DNA from: Emticicia sp. BO119
Lineage (GTDB): Bacteria > Bacteroidota > Bacteroidia > Cytophagales > Spirosomataceae
Length of the DNA stretch: 64,000 nt
Assembly (NCBI RefSeq): GCF_013912375.1
Contig: NZ_JACETV010000003.1
Coordinates: 519,209 to 583,208 of the forward strand
Reading direction: 5' to 3'
Notes under the pieces: generated by a model
What the model saw: only the letters and a program-made list of their open reading frames with translations
What the model was told of the DNA's origin: nothing
The model's database searches: none
Position numbers and translations under genes: made by a program
Shown: in pieces, positions 1 to 8,143 of the stretch
Layout of the letters: each line of letters opens with the position of its first letter
Position numbering within the stretch: the stretch's first letter is position 1

Positions 1-38
1 CTGGCAATATAATCTTTGATTTGCTCTTCTATGTTCAT
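1..38 (-). CDS. Start of a DUF1801-like protein (partial)
   Basis: Only the first 12 codons are inside the window, read leftward from an ATG at 36-38 (begins MNIEEQIKDYIA). The peptide resembles the start of small DUF1801-type (YdhG/iron-chaperone-like) proteins, which often lie beside AHSA1 genes. It is co-directional with the ArsR and AHSA1 genes but is separated from them by a strong hairpin. The family call is inference from very few residues. Confidence 0.35.
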   Translation of the reverse strand, partial: MNIEEQIKDYIA

Positions 39-57
39 GTTAGATATTATTATAACA

Positions 58-93
58 AATCAATATGGCAGCCGAAGGGTTGCCATATTGATT
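58..93 (-). terminator. Hairpin terminator after the AHSA1 gene
   Basis: Perfect 13-bp arms (58-70 and 81-93) close a short GC-containing loop. Read on the minus strand the stem is followed by a moderately T-rich stretch. It lies 10 bp past the stop codon of the 104-610 gene, so it should end or attenuate the two-gene transcript before the next gene. Confidence 0.6.
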
Positions 94-103
94 AATTGGT
101 ATT

Positions 104-610
104 TCAATTCTTCCCATTACCCAACAACTCATCCAGATTACCAAAACAAGCAGACATACCCTCTATAAATCCATTTTTCACTATAAATTCAAGCGTTTCT
201 ACACTTCCATACTGGGCATGAATTTTTACCAGTGTTTTACCATTCTCTTCTCTGAAATCATTTGTGGCAGTGGTACGCGCAAAATTTGGGTTAACAGTTC
301 CGTTTGCATCACAGAATCCTCTCAACTCCACGATGGTCTTCTGAGGTTCAATCTTCTGATAATCATAACGGCTATAGCCAACTTTCTCATCTTGCGGGTT
401 TATCATAGCATAGTGCCAGAAGCCACCCTCTCTGAAATCCATCGTCTGGGTCTCGGCTCTGAATGGTTTCGGAGCATACCATTTATCCAGAATTTCGGGG
501 TTTGTCCACGCTTCCCAAACCATGGCAAGGTCTGCATCAAACTCACGTTTAATGGTAATCGTTCTGTTGTCTTTATCAACAACAAAGTCGAATAATAGGG
601 CTGAGTTCAT
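104..610 (-). CDS. AHSA1/SRPBCC-family protein
   Basis: A 168-residue protein of the SRPBCC (START-like, Bet v1-like) superfamily, subgroup AHSA1. The N-terminal half has the usual pattern: a beta hairpin with TITIKREFDA, the helix VWEAWTNPE, then KWYAP and a beta-rich stretch with FREGGFWHYAM. The last helix (about 145-165) closes the hydrophobic pocket. The family binds hydrophobic ligands, and the substrate cannot be inferred. Its start codon overlaps the stop codon of the ArsR-type gene upstream (positions 607-610, ATGA arrangement), so the pair is translationally coupled. In Bacteroidota and Firmicutes this ArsR-AHSA1 pairing is common, the regulator controlling its partner. Cytoplasmic; no signal peptide. 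Confidence 0.88.
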   Translation of the reverse strand: MNSALLFDFVVDKDNRTITIKREFDADLAMVWEAWTNPEILDKWYAPKPFRAETQTMDFREGGFWHYAMINPQDEKVGYSRYDYQKIEPQKTIVELRGFCDANGTVNPNFARTTATNDFREENGKTLVKIHAQYGSVETLEFIVKNGFIEGMSACFGNLDELLGNGKN

Positions 611-933
611 TTTTTCAGGTTTTTAAGTGTTGCTAATACTTCATCCAATTGATTAAAGCGTGCCTCCCAAATCTCCCGGAATTGGGCCAGCCATTGGTCA
701 ATTTCTTTCATTTTGTCTATTTCCAGTTGGTAAAAGATTTCTCTGCCTTGTTGTTTTTGTGTCACCAGTTCACATTCGGTCAGAATCCGCAAATGTTTCG
801 AAACAGCCTGCCGGGTGGTATCAAAATGTTCGGCTATAGCGTTGGGGGTCATTGCCTGTAAAGCAATGAGTGTAATAATCGCCCGTCTCGTCGGGTCGAC
901 TATCGCTTGAAATATATCTCGTCTGGTTTCCAT
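607..933 (-). CDS. ArsR-family winged-helix repressor
   Basis: A 108-residue winged-helix DNA-binding protein. The start METRRDIFQAI at 933 is preferred over the longer reading from 966, because that extension runs through the promoter region and has no family similarity. IVDPTRRAIITLI is the classic first helix. NAIAEHFDTTRQAVSKHLRIL is the helix-turn-helix with recognition helix, followed by the wing VTQKQQGREIFYQL. No metal-binding cysteine pair (ELCVCDL-type) is present, so this is the metal-independent SdpR/YdeI-like subgroup, not an arsenic sensor. It is coupled to the AHSA1 gene. The repeated motif in its own promoter (942-984) suggests autoregulation. Confidence 0.9.
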   Translation of the reverse strand: METRRDIFQAIVDPTRRAIITLIALQAMTPNAIAEHFDTTRQAVSKHLRILTECELVTQKQQGREIFYQLEIDKMKEIDQWLAQFREIWEARFNQLDEVLATLKNLKK

Positions 934-941
934 TATGCAAT

Positions 942-984
942 TATCTGGTTGCAAATATATGCGCAACTATCTGGTTTCGCAAAT
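942..984 (-). promoter_or_regulatory. Promoter with direct-repeat operator for the ArsR-AHSA1 operon
   Basis: On the minus strand a TTTG -33 box (980-983) and a TATATTTG -7 box (952-959) are separated by 20 bp, matching the Bacteroidota consensus. The 9-mer TATCTGGTT occurs twice on the plus strand at 942-950 and 968-976, each followed by a GCAAAT stretch that overlaps one promoter box. The repeat period is 26 bp. This is what an autoregulatory repressor operator would look like; binding itself is inferred. Confidence 0.72.
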
Positions 985-1102
985 TATTTTTTAAAAAAGT
1001 TTTATTGATTGATTCGCGCTAAAAAAGTTTACAGTTTATCCTGTGAAAATCGTTAATTCTGAAATAGCTTTACACAACCACAAGTACTTAACCAAAATTA
1101 TC

Positions 1103-2206
1103 ATGCGTGCCCGACTAAAAACGTTCATTCTCCTATCAATTCTGATACTTCCGTATCAACTACTGGCGCAGAAGAAATTCGCGGTTAAGATTAGTTTTCC
1201 ACCGAAAGCAAACATTGGCAGTATCTCCATTCGCTATGATAATGGGCGAGATGCCAATAATGAATTAGCGAATGTTATAAAAGCCAATCAGTGTGTAATT
1301 GCAGGTGAGTTTTTTTCGAGATATGCTACAATCATCATTAGTTTTGAAGCTGATTCTCTATTCTACTATAGCCGTTTCTGGGTAACGGAAAAAACGGCTA
1401 CTATCAGGTTTGTAAACAGAGGCGAAAAAAAACTAACTGATGCTATTGATTTAAAAACGGTTGAGGCCGAGAAATTCACTGCCTATGTTTCAGTTGAGCA
1501 AAAGGATTTAGACGATTTTTATGAAGAAAATTTTAAGAAAATCGCAGATAATGATTCTTTAAGGTACTTATATTCTCAGAAAATAGATCAACTACAACAG
1601 AAACAACTCGCGTTTGTTAAGGCTAATAATAAAGACTATTATAGCTTATGGTTATACCGAGACCTTATCTATACCGATAACAGTTTAGACAGTCTTAATG
1701 CTATTTATAGAGCCTTTCCCGATAGTTTAAAAAATACCTATGAAGGAAAAACCATCGAACGGGTACTCTACAGCCGAACCATAAAAAGTGGCGTAAAAGC
1801 GCCTGATTTTATTACCAGAGACATCAAAGGCCGCGCGCTTTCGTTAGCAGATTTTAAAGGCAAGTATCTTTTGCTTAATTTCTGGGCTTCGTGGTGTGAG
1901 CCTTGTATCGCAGAACTACCAGCTATCAAGCTTATACACGATACTTATGCAAGTAATCAACTGGAAATTCTGGCAGTTACGCAGGATACGAAATACAAGG
2001 CTTTTGAAACGGCTGTTAAAAAATACAACATGAACTGGCTACATGTTTTCAGAGATATGGAATTATTTAAATCATACGGTGACATGAGCCTCCCTAAAGT
2101 CTTTTTAATAGACCCGACCGGAACTATCATTTATGTACGGGATGAGCAAAATGATATTGATTTGAGTTTGCTTACTAAGTTGATGAGTGAGGAATTGAAG
2201 AAATAA
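1103..2206 (+). CDS. TlpA-like thioredoxin-fold protein with signal peptide
   Basis: An exported disulfide oxidoreductase of the TlpA/ResA type, 367 residues from the ATG at 1103. That start gives a clean signal peptide (hydrophobic LKTFILLSILILPYQLLAQ); an upstream ATG at 1043 would put 20 odd residues before it. The first 220 residues form a poorly conserved N-terminal region typical of Bacteroidota TlpA proteins (DUF4369-like position). The C-terminal 150 residues are an AhpC/TSA-thioredoxin fold, beginning GVKAPDF, with the active site WASWCEPC (Cys265 and Cys268) and the cis-proline region MSLPKVFLID. Expected in the periplasm, reducing protein disulfides. It stands alone, divergent from the ArsR operon. 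Confidence 0.85.
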   Translation: MRARLKTFILLSILILPYQLLAQKKFAVKISFPPKANIGSISIRYDNGRDANNELANVIKANQCVIAGEFFSRYATIIISFEADSLFYYSRFWVTEKTATIRFVNRGEKKLTDAIDLKTVEAEKFTAYVSVEQKDLDDFYEENFKKIADNDSLRYLYSQKIDQLQQKQLAFVKANNKDYYSLWLYRDLIYTDNSLDSLNAIYRAFPDSLKNTYEGKTIERVLYSRTIKSGVKAPDFITRDIKGRALSLADFKGKYLLLNFWASWCEPCIAELPAIKLIHDTYASNQLEILAVTQDTKYKAFETAVKKYNMNWLHVFRDMELFKSYGDMSLPKVFLIDPTGTIIYVRDEQNDIDLSLLTKLMSEELKK

Positions 2207-2284
2207 TATTAGTTCTTGTAATAGCCTTTGCTTGTTTGGATGAAACCTGTTAACTAACAGCAAAATCTTTTATAATAATATTTC

Positions 2285-2785
2285 ATGAAAAAGTTACTTT
2301 GTATTTTTCTCATCTTAGCTTCATGTACGCCAAATAAAGTAGAAAGAAAAGATTTGACCTTAAAAAACGGATTTTATTATAAAAACGACAATCTGTTTAC
2401 AGGAAAAGTAATTTTCAGACGTTCAGATAATTCGATTTCTTATGCAATGAATCTGGTTAATGGTGTACCTGAAGGGAAATCTGAATCTTTTGGTTATATA
2501 GAAGACGTGATTCAGGTAGAAAATTATTCAACTATACAAAATCCAACTATACAAAAGCAATTGAACCTGATAAGGATTTCGAAAGATGTATTTATTGAAG
2601 GAGATTTGCTGATAGGTCATTATATACATTTAATTACAAATGAAGATTCGGTTCAATTGAAGCGATTTGACAAAGCGTATGTAATAACTCTCCTTAAGCC
2701 CATTTTAGATGAAAAAGTAGAGAATCACATTATTTTTTCGAAGGGTGAATTAGAAGAGTCTACTTTAGAGTTTGAAGAATTTTAG
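2285..2785 (+). CDS. Hypothetical lipoprotein with a MORN-like segment
   Basis: A 166-residue protein with a type II signal peptide and lipobox (ILASC, Cys at about residue 14), so it is probably membrane anchored. Residues 35-70 (LFTGKVIFRR, then VNGVPEGKSESFGY) resemble a single degenerate MORN/YwqK-type repeat, in which glycine turns and aromatic residues alternate. No enzymatic motif is visible. It is separated by 78 bp from the thioredoxin gene on the same strand and could be cotranscribed with it. The function is unknown. Confidence 0.6.
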   Translation: MKKLLCIFLILASCTPNKVERKDLTLKNGFYYKNDNLFTGKVIFRRSDNSISYAMNLVNGVPEGKSESFGYIEDVIQVENYSTIQNPTIQKQLNLIRISKDVFIEGDLLIGHYIHLITNEDSVQLKRFDKAYVITLLKPILDEKVENHIIFSKGELEESTLEFEEF

Positions 2786-2858
2786 TCAGCTCATAATCAT
2801 TTTTTGCCAACTATAGTTTGGCTCTTAGTCAATTATAAGGAGACTATATTAGAATACC

Positions 2859-3245
2859 CTACATATAAAACACATTAAACTTATGCCCGTCAGGATCAGC
2901 GAAAACAAAGCCGTAATAGCCTTCACCAAAAGCTTCAGGTTGTGAAACTAACTTTCCTCCGGCTTGTTGTATTTCTTCTGCCCAGGTATCAACCTCTTCT
3001 TTGCTATTTGCCGAAAGAGTGAAGATGATTTCATTTCCGGTTTTAGTATCAATCAATTGCCCTTTTGTATTAGGTTCCAGAATCTCTTTTTTAAAAAAAT
3101 GGATGATAAAATTTTCGTCACCAAAGAAGAAACTCGTTAATTGGTCAGATGCACCGTTGTGCTTGAAACCGAGTTGTTGGTAGAATTGTGTGGTTCGTGC
3201 TAAATCCTGCACTCCGAAATTAGCCCAGATTTTTTTGGTTTTCAT
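2859..3245 (-). CDS. VOC-family (glyoxalase/bleomycin-resistance-like) protein
   Basis: A 128-residue vicinal-oxygen-chelate fold protein with two beta-alpha-beta-beta-beta modules. The first opens with IWANFGVQDLARTTQFYQQLGF, the second carries EAFGEGYYGFVFADPDGHKFNVFYM, the usual end with the DPDGH motif. Members range from glyoxalases to antibiotic-binding proteins. Metal ligands are not fully conserved here, so no substrate can be assigned. It converges with the lipoprotein gene on the plus strand; only 73 bp separate the two stops. Confidence 0.85.
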   Translation of the reverse strand: MKTKKIWANFGVQDLARTTQFYQQLGFKHNGASDQLTSFFFGDENFIIHFFKKEILEPNTKGQLIDTKTGNEIIFTLSANSKEEVDTWAEEIQQAGGKLVSQPEAFGEGYYGFVFADPDGHKFNVFYM

Positions 3246-3572
3246 AGATAGAAAGTTTTCGAGATCAATAGTTTTTATTTTCGGTAATCATGAGTGCCCA
3301 TTATCCGGCACGATTAATACAAACCGTAATATTACGAATACCAACCACTTAATACTAAAATTTGTTCAGATTTGTCTGTTTTGAAAAACCTTCTTTTACG
3401 CTACCATACTATGTTTTCGTCTGAAAACCAATGTTAACCAACGACTCAATTCTAAAAATTAACCATTCATTTCCAGCTTGTGGCCATTCGCCAAAGTAAA
3501 TTTCCTATAACCCATGTTCAAATCTAATTTTGGGAATCAAATCACCCAAAATTATTAAAATGCTTTATAACC
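3246..3572. other. Intergenic region, 327 bp, no gene seen
   Basis: This region separates divergent genes and should hold both promoters. No full TAnnTTTG box with a correctly spaced TTTG was found on either strand, only near matches such as AAAATTTG around 3357. No coding potential or long inverted repeat was recognised. Confidence 0.5.
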
Positions 3573-4451
3573 ATGAAATCAATACTCTTTTCTATAGCTT
3601 TTGTTGGCTGCATTTCAATAGGCTTTGCCCAATCTATCAGTCTTGACCCCAATAGTTTACAATTACCTCGAGTAGCTGCAAATCCGGCTTGTGCGGTGGC
3701 AGATAAAGGCAAGCTGATTTATAATACTACACAGAATAAAGTATTATTCTGCAATGGCTCTGCCTGGGTTGACCCTTCAACCGCCGCTGCTCCAAGTAAT
3801 TGGGTAAACTCTGGTAACAATGCTGTATTACTCAACGGCCGCGTGGGTATTGGTACTGAAGCCCCAACTACCACGCTTGATATTAATGGAAACCTGAGAG
3901 TGAGGGGCAATTTCCCGGTGAAAGGTTCAACACTCGTAAGTATTGATAATAATGGCACGCTCAACTGGCAAAAACCTTATGCTTTCAGGGCTGAGGGGCT
4001 GGAAGGAGAAGCTAATATGACAGTTGGCGCAAATCAGACCGTCCAATTGATGTTTACTTATCCAGATTATAATATTGGACAAATGTATTCGGTTAATTCG
4101 GGGAAATTTACAGCCCCGGTGAGAGGAATTTATCATATTGAAACACATGTAGCCAGCTACAAAAAAACACAAGGACCAAACAGCGGTTATGCACCCTATG
4201 TGAGTCTGGTAAGAAAAAGAATTGGAGATCCTGTAAACAGAACCATACAATATACAAAATTTGGAATTTATACCGAAGATGGGTCTGATATATTTGGCCC
4301 GACAGTGCATCATACAATTAGTGGAGATTTTATGTTGGAAGTAGGAGACGTACTCTGGATTGACCTAAATGCAGAAATTGTGGCACAATTAATTGATGGT
4401 GGAAAAAACCAGATTTCTTTCAGTGGCCGATTGGTGATGCAGATTTTTTAA
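3573..4451 (+). CDS. Secreted protein with C1q/TNF-like C-terminal domain
   Basis: A 292-residue protein with a Sec signal peptide (ending IGFAQS). Residues 35-66 carry a short module (DKGKLIYNTTQNKVLFCNGSAWV in part) that recurs in other surface proteins of this window. After GIGTEAPTTTLDINGNLRV, a phrase typical of trimeric fibre-like Bacteroidota proteins, residues about 140-292 look like a C1q/TNF jelly-roll: NSGKFTAPVRGIYHI matches the C1q signature F-x-A-P-x-x-G-x-Y, and a late hydrophobic strand (ISFSGRLVMQIF) ends the protein. C1q-like domains trimerise and bind ligands. Surface or extracellular location is inferred; there is no T9SS sorting domain. Confidence 0.7.
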   Translation: MKSILFSIAFVGCISIGFAQSISLDPNSLQLPRVAANPACAVADKGKLIYNTTQNKVLFCNGSAWVDPSTAAAPSNWVNSGNNAVLLNGRVGIGTEAPTTTLDINGNLRVRGNFPVKGSTLVSIDNNGTLNWQKPYAFRAEGLEGEANMTVGANQTVQLMFTYPDYNIGQMYSVNSGKFTAPVRGIYHIETHVASYKKTQGPNSGYAPYVSLVRKRIGDPVNRTIQYTKFGIYTEDGSDIFGPTVHHTISGDFMLEVGDVLWIDLNAEIVAQLIDGGKNQISFSGRLVMQIF

Positions 4452-4477
4452 GAGAAGTGTTTTTAATCGTATCTATA

Positions 4478-4509
4478 CCTGAAACAGGTTTGTATGAGTC
4501 TGTTTCAGG
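4478..4509. terminator. Bidirectional hairpin between convergent genes
   Basis: Perfect 10-bp arms (4478-4487 and 4500-4509, CCTGAAACAG) lie between the convergent 3573-4451 and 4524-5000 genes. No long T run follows on either strand, so termination efficiency is uncertain. Confidence 0.5.
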
Positions 4510-4523
4510 GATAACCGATTCTC

Positions 4524-5000
4524 TCAACGTCCTTTCTTTGGCGGGTCATTAAAGAAAAGCGCCCGGTGGCTATCCATACTAAAAGGGATCGCAACTGAAT
4601 ATAAAAAAGTACCCTCTTCCTGAATATCAAAAATGAATAATGCCCAATGATTGATAGCCATATTCAGTTGATTTTCTGAGAACACATGTTCCATGTATTC
4701 CATGTTTCCATCAGCTATTATCTGCCTGATGTCATCATACGATGTGCTTCTATCGACTTCTATTGAGTTAAATTTGAAAGTAAAACTTTGCTTAAAGCTG
4801 AAATCTATCTTTATATAGTCTAAAATATCATGGGTGTAAGATAGCTGAATAGTATCAATCCTGAAAATGATAATGCTGTGCTTCTTCGATTCATAGGTGT
4901 CGTAGGGCGGAGGATATTTCTCATAAAAAAGAGAAACATGGCTATGCATAGGTAACTCTAAAAAGTCTTCCGGGGCCGTAGGTATGTTTATTATCTCCAT
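4524..5000 (-). CDS. Hypothetical protein
   Basis: A 158-residue soluble protein without signal peptide or membrane segment. The family was not recognised. It is rich in aromatic and acidic residues, with alternating beta-like stretches (HSIIIFRIDTIQLSY, FSFKQSFTFKFNSIEV) and a C-terminal HWALFIFDIQEEGTFLYSVAIPF. Size and composition resemble small cytoplasmic immunity-like or effector-partner proteins, but no nearby toxin gene supports that. It is co-directional with the DUF1080 gene, from which an inverted repeat separates it. Confidence 0.55.
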   Translation of the reverse strand: MEIINIPTAPEDFLELPMHSHVSLFYEKYPPPYDTYESKKHSIIIFRIDTIQLSYTHDILDYIKIDFSFKQSFTFKFNSIEVDRSTSYDDIRQIIADGNMEYMEHVFSENQLNMAINHWALFIFDIQEEGTFLYSVAIPFSMDSHRALFFNDPPKKGR

Positions 5001-5041
5001 TAGATAATTAAATCTCTTTTTCGTGTCACTAACAAAAGGTA

Positions 5042-5092
5042 AATGTCTGGTTATGAAAAAATTAATATAAATCTATTTCAAAACCAGACATT
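5042..5092. repeat. Inverted repeat with 29-bp spacer
   Basis: Perfect 11-bp arms, AATGTCTGGTT at 5042-5052 and its complement at 5082-5092, lie between the stop of the DUF1080 gene and the start of the next minus-strand gene. The long spacer argues against a terminator. It could be a pair of operator half-sites for the downstream gene. Confidence 0.4.
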
Positions 5093-5111
5093 CAGTATAA
5101 AACCTTCTCAA

Positions 5112-6059
5112 TTATTTCGCAGGAGTAATCACGATATTACGATACTCAATCGGGCCATGGTCTCCCTGGAAGAAGATCGGACCCGGCTCACCTTCATTAC
5201 TATCTAATGCGCCACCTGTAATGCCCGGAATCTCGTTTTTGTAGATAATCGTTTTGCCATTCAATACTACTGTTACTACTCTTCCCACTAAAGTAATATC
5301 AAAACTCTGCCATTCTCCGGCAGATTTTGCTGGCATTTCCAATGGAGCAATAAAACCATAAACCGCCCCTAACTGGTCTTTCAAAGGGTCTCTGCCTTTG
5401 CTGTCTGTCACTTGTACTTCATAACGACCTCTTAAATACACTCCACTATTGCTTTCTTCAGGGTATCTGAACTCTACATGCAGTTTAAAATCGTTGAAAG
5501 TCTTAACGGTACGAAGATTAGACCCTGATTTCGGGCTTTTTAACACGCCATTTTCTACAATCCATTGATTGGTTGCTCCGGTAGCTTCCCAGCCATCAAG
5601 GTTTTTACCGTTAAATAACTTAATCGGTGTGCCCCACACAGGTGTTTTGGTGCTGTTCAATTTAGGGGCCCGAACTCCTGTCCAACTCACCATTTCACCG
5701 CTGGGGGTGTGCATAGTTCCGGTTAGTTTATCGCCATTCAAAGTGGCTTCTACTACTAAATCCTTATCGATATTTTCCCATTGTGGTGGAATTGAAAATG
5801 ACATTTTATCTCCTTCAAATGTGATACGCGAGATTGGCCTGGCACTACCACCACTGCCCACAAAGTACCCGTTCAGGTATTTTACACCTGAGTGATTCAC
5901 TTCTAACCACGACGGTGAGGTTTTACCATCTTTATTAGTTATGGTAATATCCCAGCGGCCTTCGATATGCTTAATGGGTGCTAATTGCGCCGATACGGTT
6001 TGGCCTAAAATAAAAATAAAGCTGAAAATGCCGGCAATTTTTTGAAATCGAGTAGTCAT
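5112..6059 (-). CDS. Secreted DUF1080 (3-keto-disaccharide hydrolase-like) protein
   Basis: A 315-residue protein with a signal peptide (ends TVSAQLAP). The N-terminal 100 residues form a small beta domain (GRWDITITNKDGKTSPSWLEV). From about residue 140 a DUF1080/3-keto-disaccharide hydrolase domain follows: TPIKLFNGKNLDGWEATG, then VKTFNDFKLHVEFRYPEESNSGVYLRGRYEVQV and the terminal GDHGPIEYRNIVITPAK. This domain has a concanavalin-like beta-sandwich and acts in periplasmic handling of oxidised disaccharides in Bacteroidota, or binds glycans when fused to other parts. The exact substrate is not visible. It is a monocistronic unit with a palindrome just upstream of the start. Confidence 0.85.
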   Translation of the reverse strand: MTTRFQKIAGIFSFIFILGQTVSAQLAPIKHIEGRWDITITNKDGKTSPSWLEVNHSGVKYLNGYFVGSGGSARPISRITFEGDKMSFSIPPQWENIDKDLVVEATLNGDKLTGTMHTPSGEMVSWTGVRAPKLNSTKTPVWGTPIKLFNGKNLDGWEATGATNQWIVENGVLKSPKSGSNLRTVKTFNDFKLHVEFRYPEESNSGVYLRGRYEVQVTDSKGRDPLKDQLGAVYGFIAPLEMPAKSAGEWQSFDITLVGRVVTVVLNGKTIIYKNEIPGITGGALDSNEGEPGPIFFQGDHGPIEYRNIVITPAK

Positions 6060-6107
6060 TTCTGGTATTTTTTAGGTTGAATTAAAAGTTAAAGTAATAA
6101 ATTTAAT

Positions 6108-6128
6108 TCATCGATAGTGTATCGATGA
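6108..6128. promoter_or_regulatory. Perfect 9-3-9 palindrome upstream of the DUF1080 gene
   Basis: TCATCGATA and its exact complement are separated by GTG, 49-69 bp upstream of the DUF1080 start. No T run follows on the minus strand. It is better placed as an operator for the DUF1080 gene than as a terminator of the beta-helix gene, though both are possible. Confidence 0.45.
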
Positions 6129-6199
6129 TTTCTACTGGCAAAATAGCAATAAAAGTGGCAGTTTTTCATCAATAAACAGGGTTTATTTTTATCCATGCT

Positions 6200-7891
6200 T
6201 TAATTACAACCGGAAAGATCTGCGCTGAAAACTGCCCCGTTTGCTACCTGAAACCCTGGCATTAACTCAATTTTATTAACTGATTGATAGCTTACACCTG
6301 TGGTATTCGGGATACTGCTGATAGAATAGATATTCTGAGAACTTTTAAATTGGGTTAAACCATCAGGGGGTGTACCATATAGCCGATAACTGAATGGACA
6401 AGGCTGAGACTCATAGGCTCCGATATCTATGGTGCTGCTTTTCCGGGTATTTCCATCAAAATCATTGTTTCCGGCTTTATTGTCAATAGAGACCCAGCCT
6501 GCATTTAAGGCCGGAGAGTTACTCTTCAGATGCAATTCAGGTTGAGGGAACACTGGGTTCAGTAACTGGGGGTCTGTTGTAACAGCGTTTGAATCATAGC
6601 CTAAAGATAGATAATGGTTATATGAAAAAACATTATCAGACCCGCCAATATGCTTGACCAATATCAACGAATTAACTCCGTTATCATTATAATACAGATT
6701 ATAGTTAATTGTCATATTTGTTAAATCAACCGGATTAGTCCACTTCATGAATACTGCATTGCTTGCCTGATAGCGCACAAAACACAGGTTGTTCATAATT
6801 GACGAGTTTCTTACTTTTTGCAGCAACAGCTCACCGAAATTCCCATAATATGTTCCATCAAAATAACGATTATTCTTAAAAAGTGTATTGTTCAGCACTG
6901 CAGAGTTTTCAACAAAGCCTATATCTCCGCCAACACCAATCCCCCATTTTTCATTATCATATACCAGGTTGTTTCGCAGGGTATCATTACTGGCGGTTTT
7001 CCCTTCATTTTCACACCCCAATTGCATACCTACCTGACATCTGAAAACCCTGTTCTGTTCGGCAATAATATTATGCCCTCCATCAATATAGATGCCCGAT
7101 GCACTTGAATTAACTGATAATTCGGGAAATACACAATTATATACCACATTCGCCCGGATGATTCCGTTTTGGGCTACTCCTGGGCAAAAATTCGCGTATT
7201 GCCCTGCTGCCACAATGCCAATATTACTTATGTCGTGCACAGAATTATTGCTTATCAGAAAGCCATTCACATTGCCACTTACCGAAAGCCCCTCGCTACA
7301 GCCAGTCTGGCAATCAAAAATTTCATTGCCATCAATAATTATATCTGTAATAGCTGTCGGGCTACTTCCGCAAACCTTAAGTGGTAAGGCATTTATTAAA
7401 TTGCATCTTGAAATATTTTCAACCAGTTCATTGGTTTTTATATCACTGATTTTACAATCCCTGATTTCGATATGGTGCGAGCTTCCATCAATATTGAGGC
7501 CGTAGGCATTGCGTCCTTTACTGTTTCTAAAATGGACACCCACTATTTTTATATAACTCTGTGACGTAATATTCAGCATTTTCTGGCTTGTAGCAGCACC
7601 CCCATCAATTATTACGGTTTCGTTCTGATAATTTTTAAGTGTCAGGTAGTTTAAAGCCGTGCCCGACCGTACTATGTTGAGGTTTGTAGCAGAATAAACA
7701 CCTCCTCTGATATTTATAATATCTTTATCTATCATTACCATGAATGCCTTTTGTATGGTTTTAAAAGGAGTATTGAGCGTCAACCCATCGTTACCTGCGT
7801 CATTTCCACTGGTGGCGTCTACATAGATATTTCGTTGGGCAACAAGTTGGTAGCTGAAAAAAAGCAGCATTAAGGTAAGTTCTTTTTTCAT
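6200..7891 (-). CDS. Secreted right-handed beta-helix protein
   Basis: A 563-residue exported protein. The signal peptide (MKKELTLMLLFFSYQLVAQ) is followed by YVDATSGNDAGNDG and TPFKTIQKAF, the usual opening of parallel beta-helix proteins of the pectate-lyase/DUF1565 type. Residues about 50-440 show repeating N/G-rich coils with periodic I-x-I-x-x-N (for example IIDGNEIFDC, FLISNNSVHDI). ALNAGWVSIDNKAGNNDFDG, in part, and IDIGAYESQ mark the choice-of-anchor Q end. The last 60 residues (IELMPGFQVANGAVFSADLSGC in part) resemble a small C-terminal stacking domain common in Cytophagales surface proteins. Catalytic residues are not identifiable; a polysaccharide-binding or lyase role is plausible only. 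Confidence 0.85.
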   Translation of the reverse strand: MKKELTLMLLFFSYQLVAQRNIYVDATSGNDAGNDGLTLNTPFKTIQKAFMVMIDKDIINIRGGVYSATNLNIVRSGTALNYLTLKNYQNETVIIDGGAATSQKMLNITSQSYIKIVGVHFRNSKGRNAYGLNIDGSSHHIEIRDCKISDIKTNELVENISRCNLINALPLKVCGSSPTAITDIIIDGNEIFDCQTGCSEGLSVSGNVNGFLISNNSVHDISNIGIVAAGQYANFCPGVAQNGIIRANVVYNCVFPELSVNSSASGIYIDGGHNIIAEQNRVFRCQVGMQLGCENEGKTASNDTLRNNLVYDNEKWGIGVGGDIGFVENSAVLNNTLFKNNRYFDGTYYGNFGELLLQKVRNSSIMNNLCFVRYQASNAVFMKWTNPVDLTNMTINYNLYYNDNGVNSLILVKHIGGSDNVFSYNHYLSLGYDSNAVTTDPQLLNPVFPQPELHLKSNSPALNAGWVSIDNKAGNNDFDGNTRKSSTIDIGAYESQPCPFSYRLYGTPPDGLTQFKSSQNIYSISSIPNTTGVSYQSVNKIELMPGFQVANGAVFSADLSGCN

Positions 7892-8143
7892 AGCACAGTC
7901 AATTGATAAGATTTAGTTAAGATACAATTTTACAAATAATCCGTAATAATAAAAATATAATACCTTAAAATAAATTATAATTTAATCTGATTAAACCAAC
8001 CCACAATTGTTTTAAAGTATTATGTATCAATTTGCCCGAATTAAAATTCAAATCCCTGATCGAAAACCCTTTCCGAAATAAACTATTCTCCATATCTTCC
8101 CGAAATTTTTAATTGCGTTGATTAACATTACACCTAAACATCT

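Noticed and set aside
2806..2822. Short GCCAA hairpin between the lipoprotein and VOC genes as terminator.
   Set aside because: The stem is only about five pairs and no T run follows on either strand.
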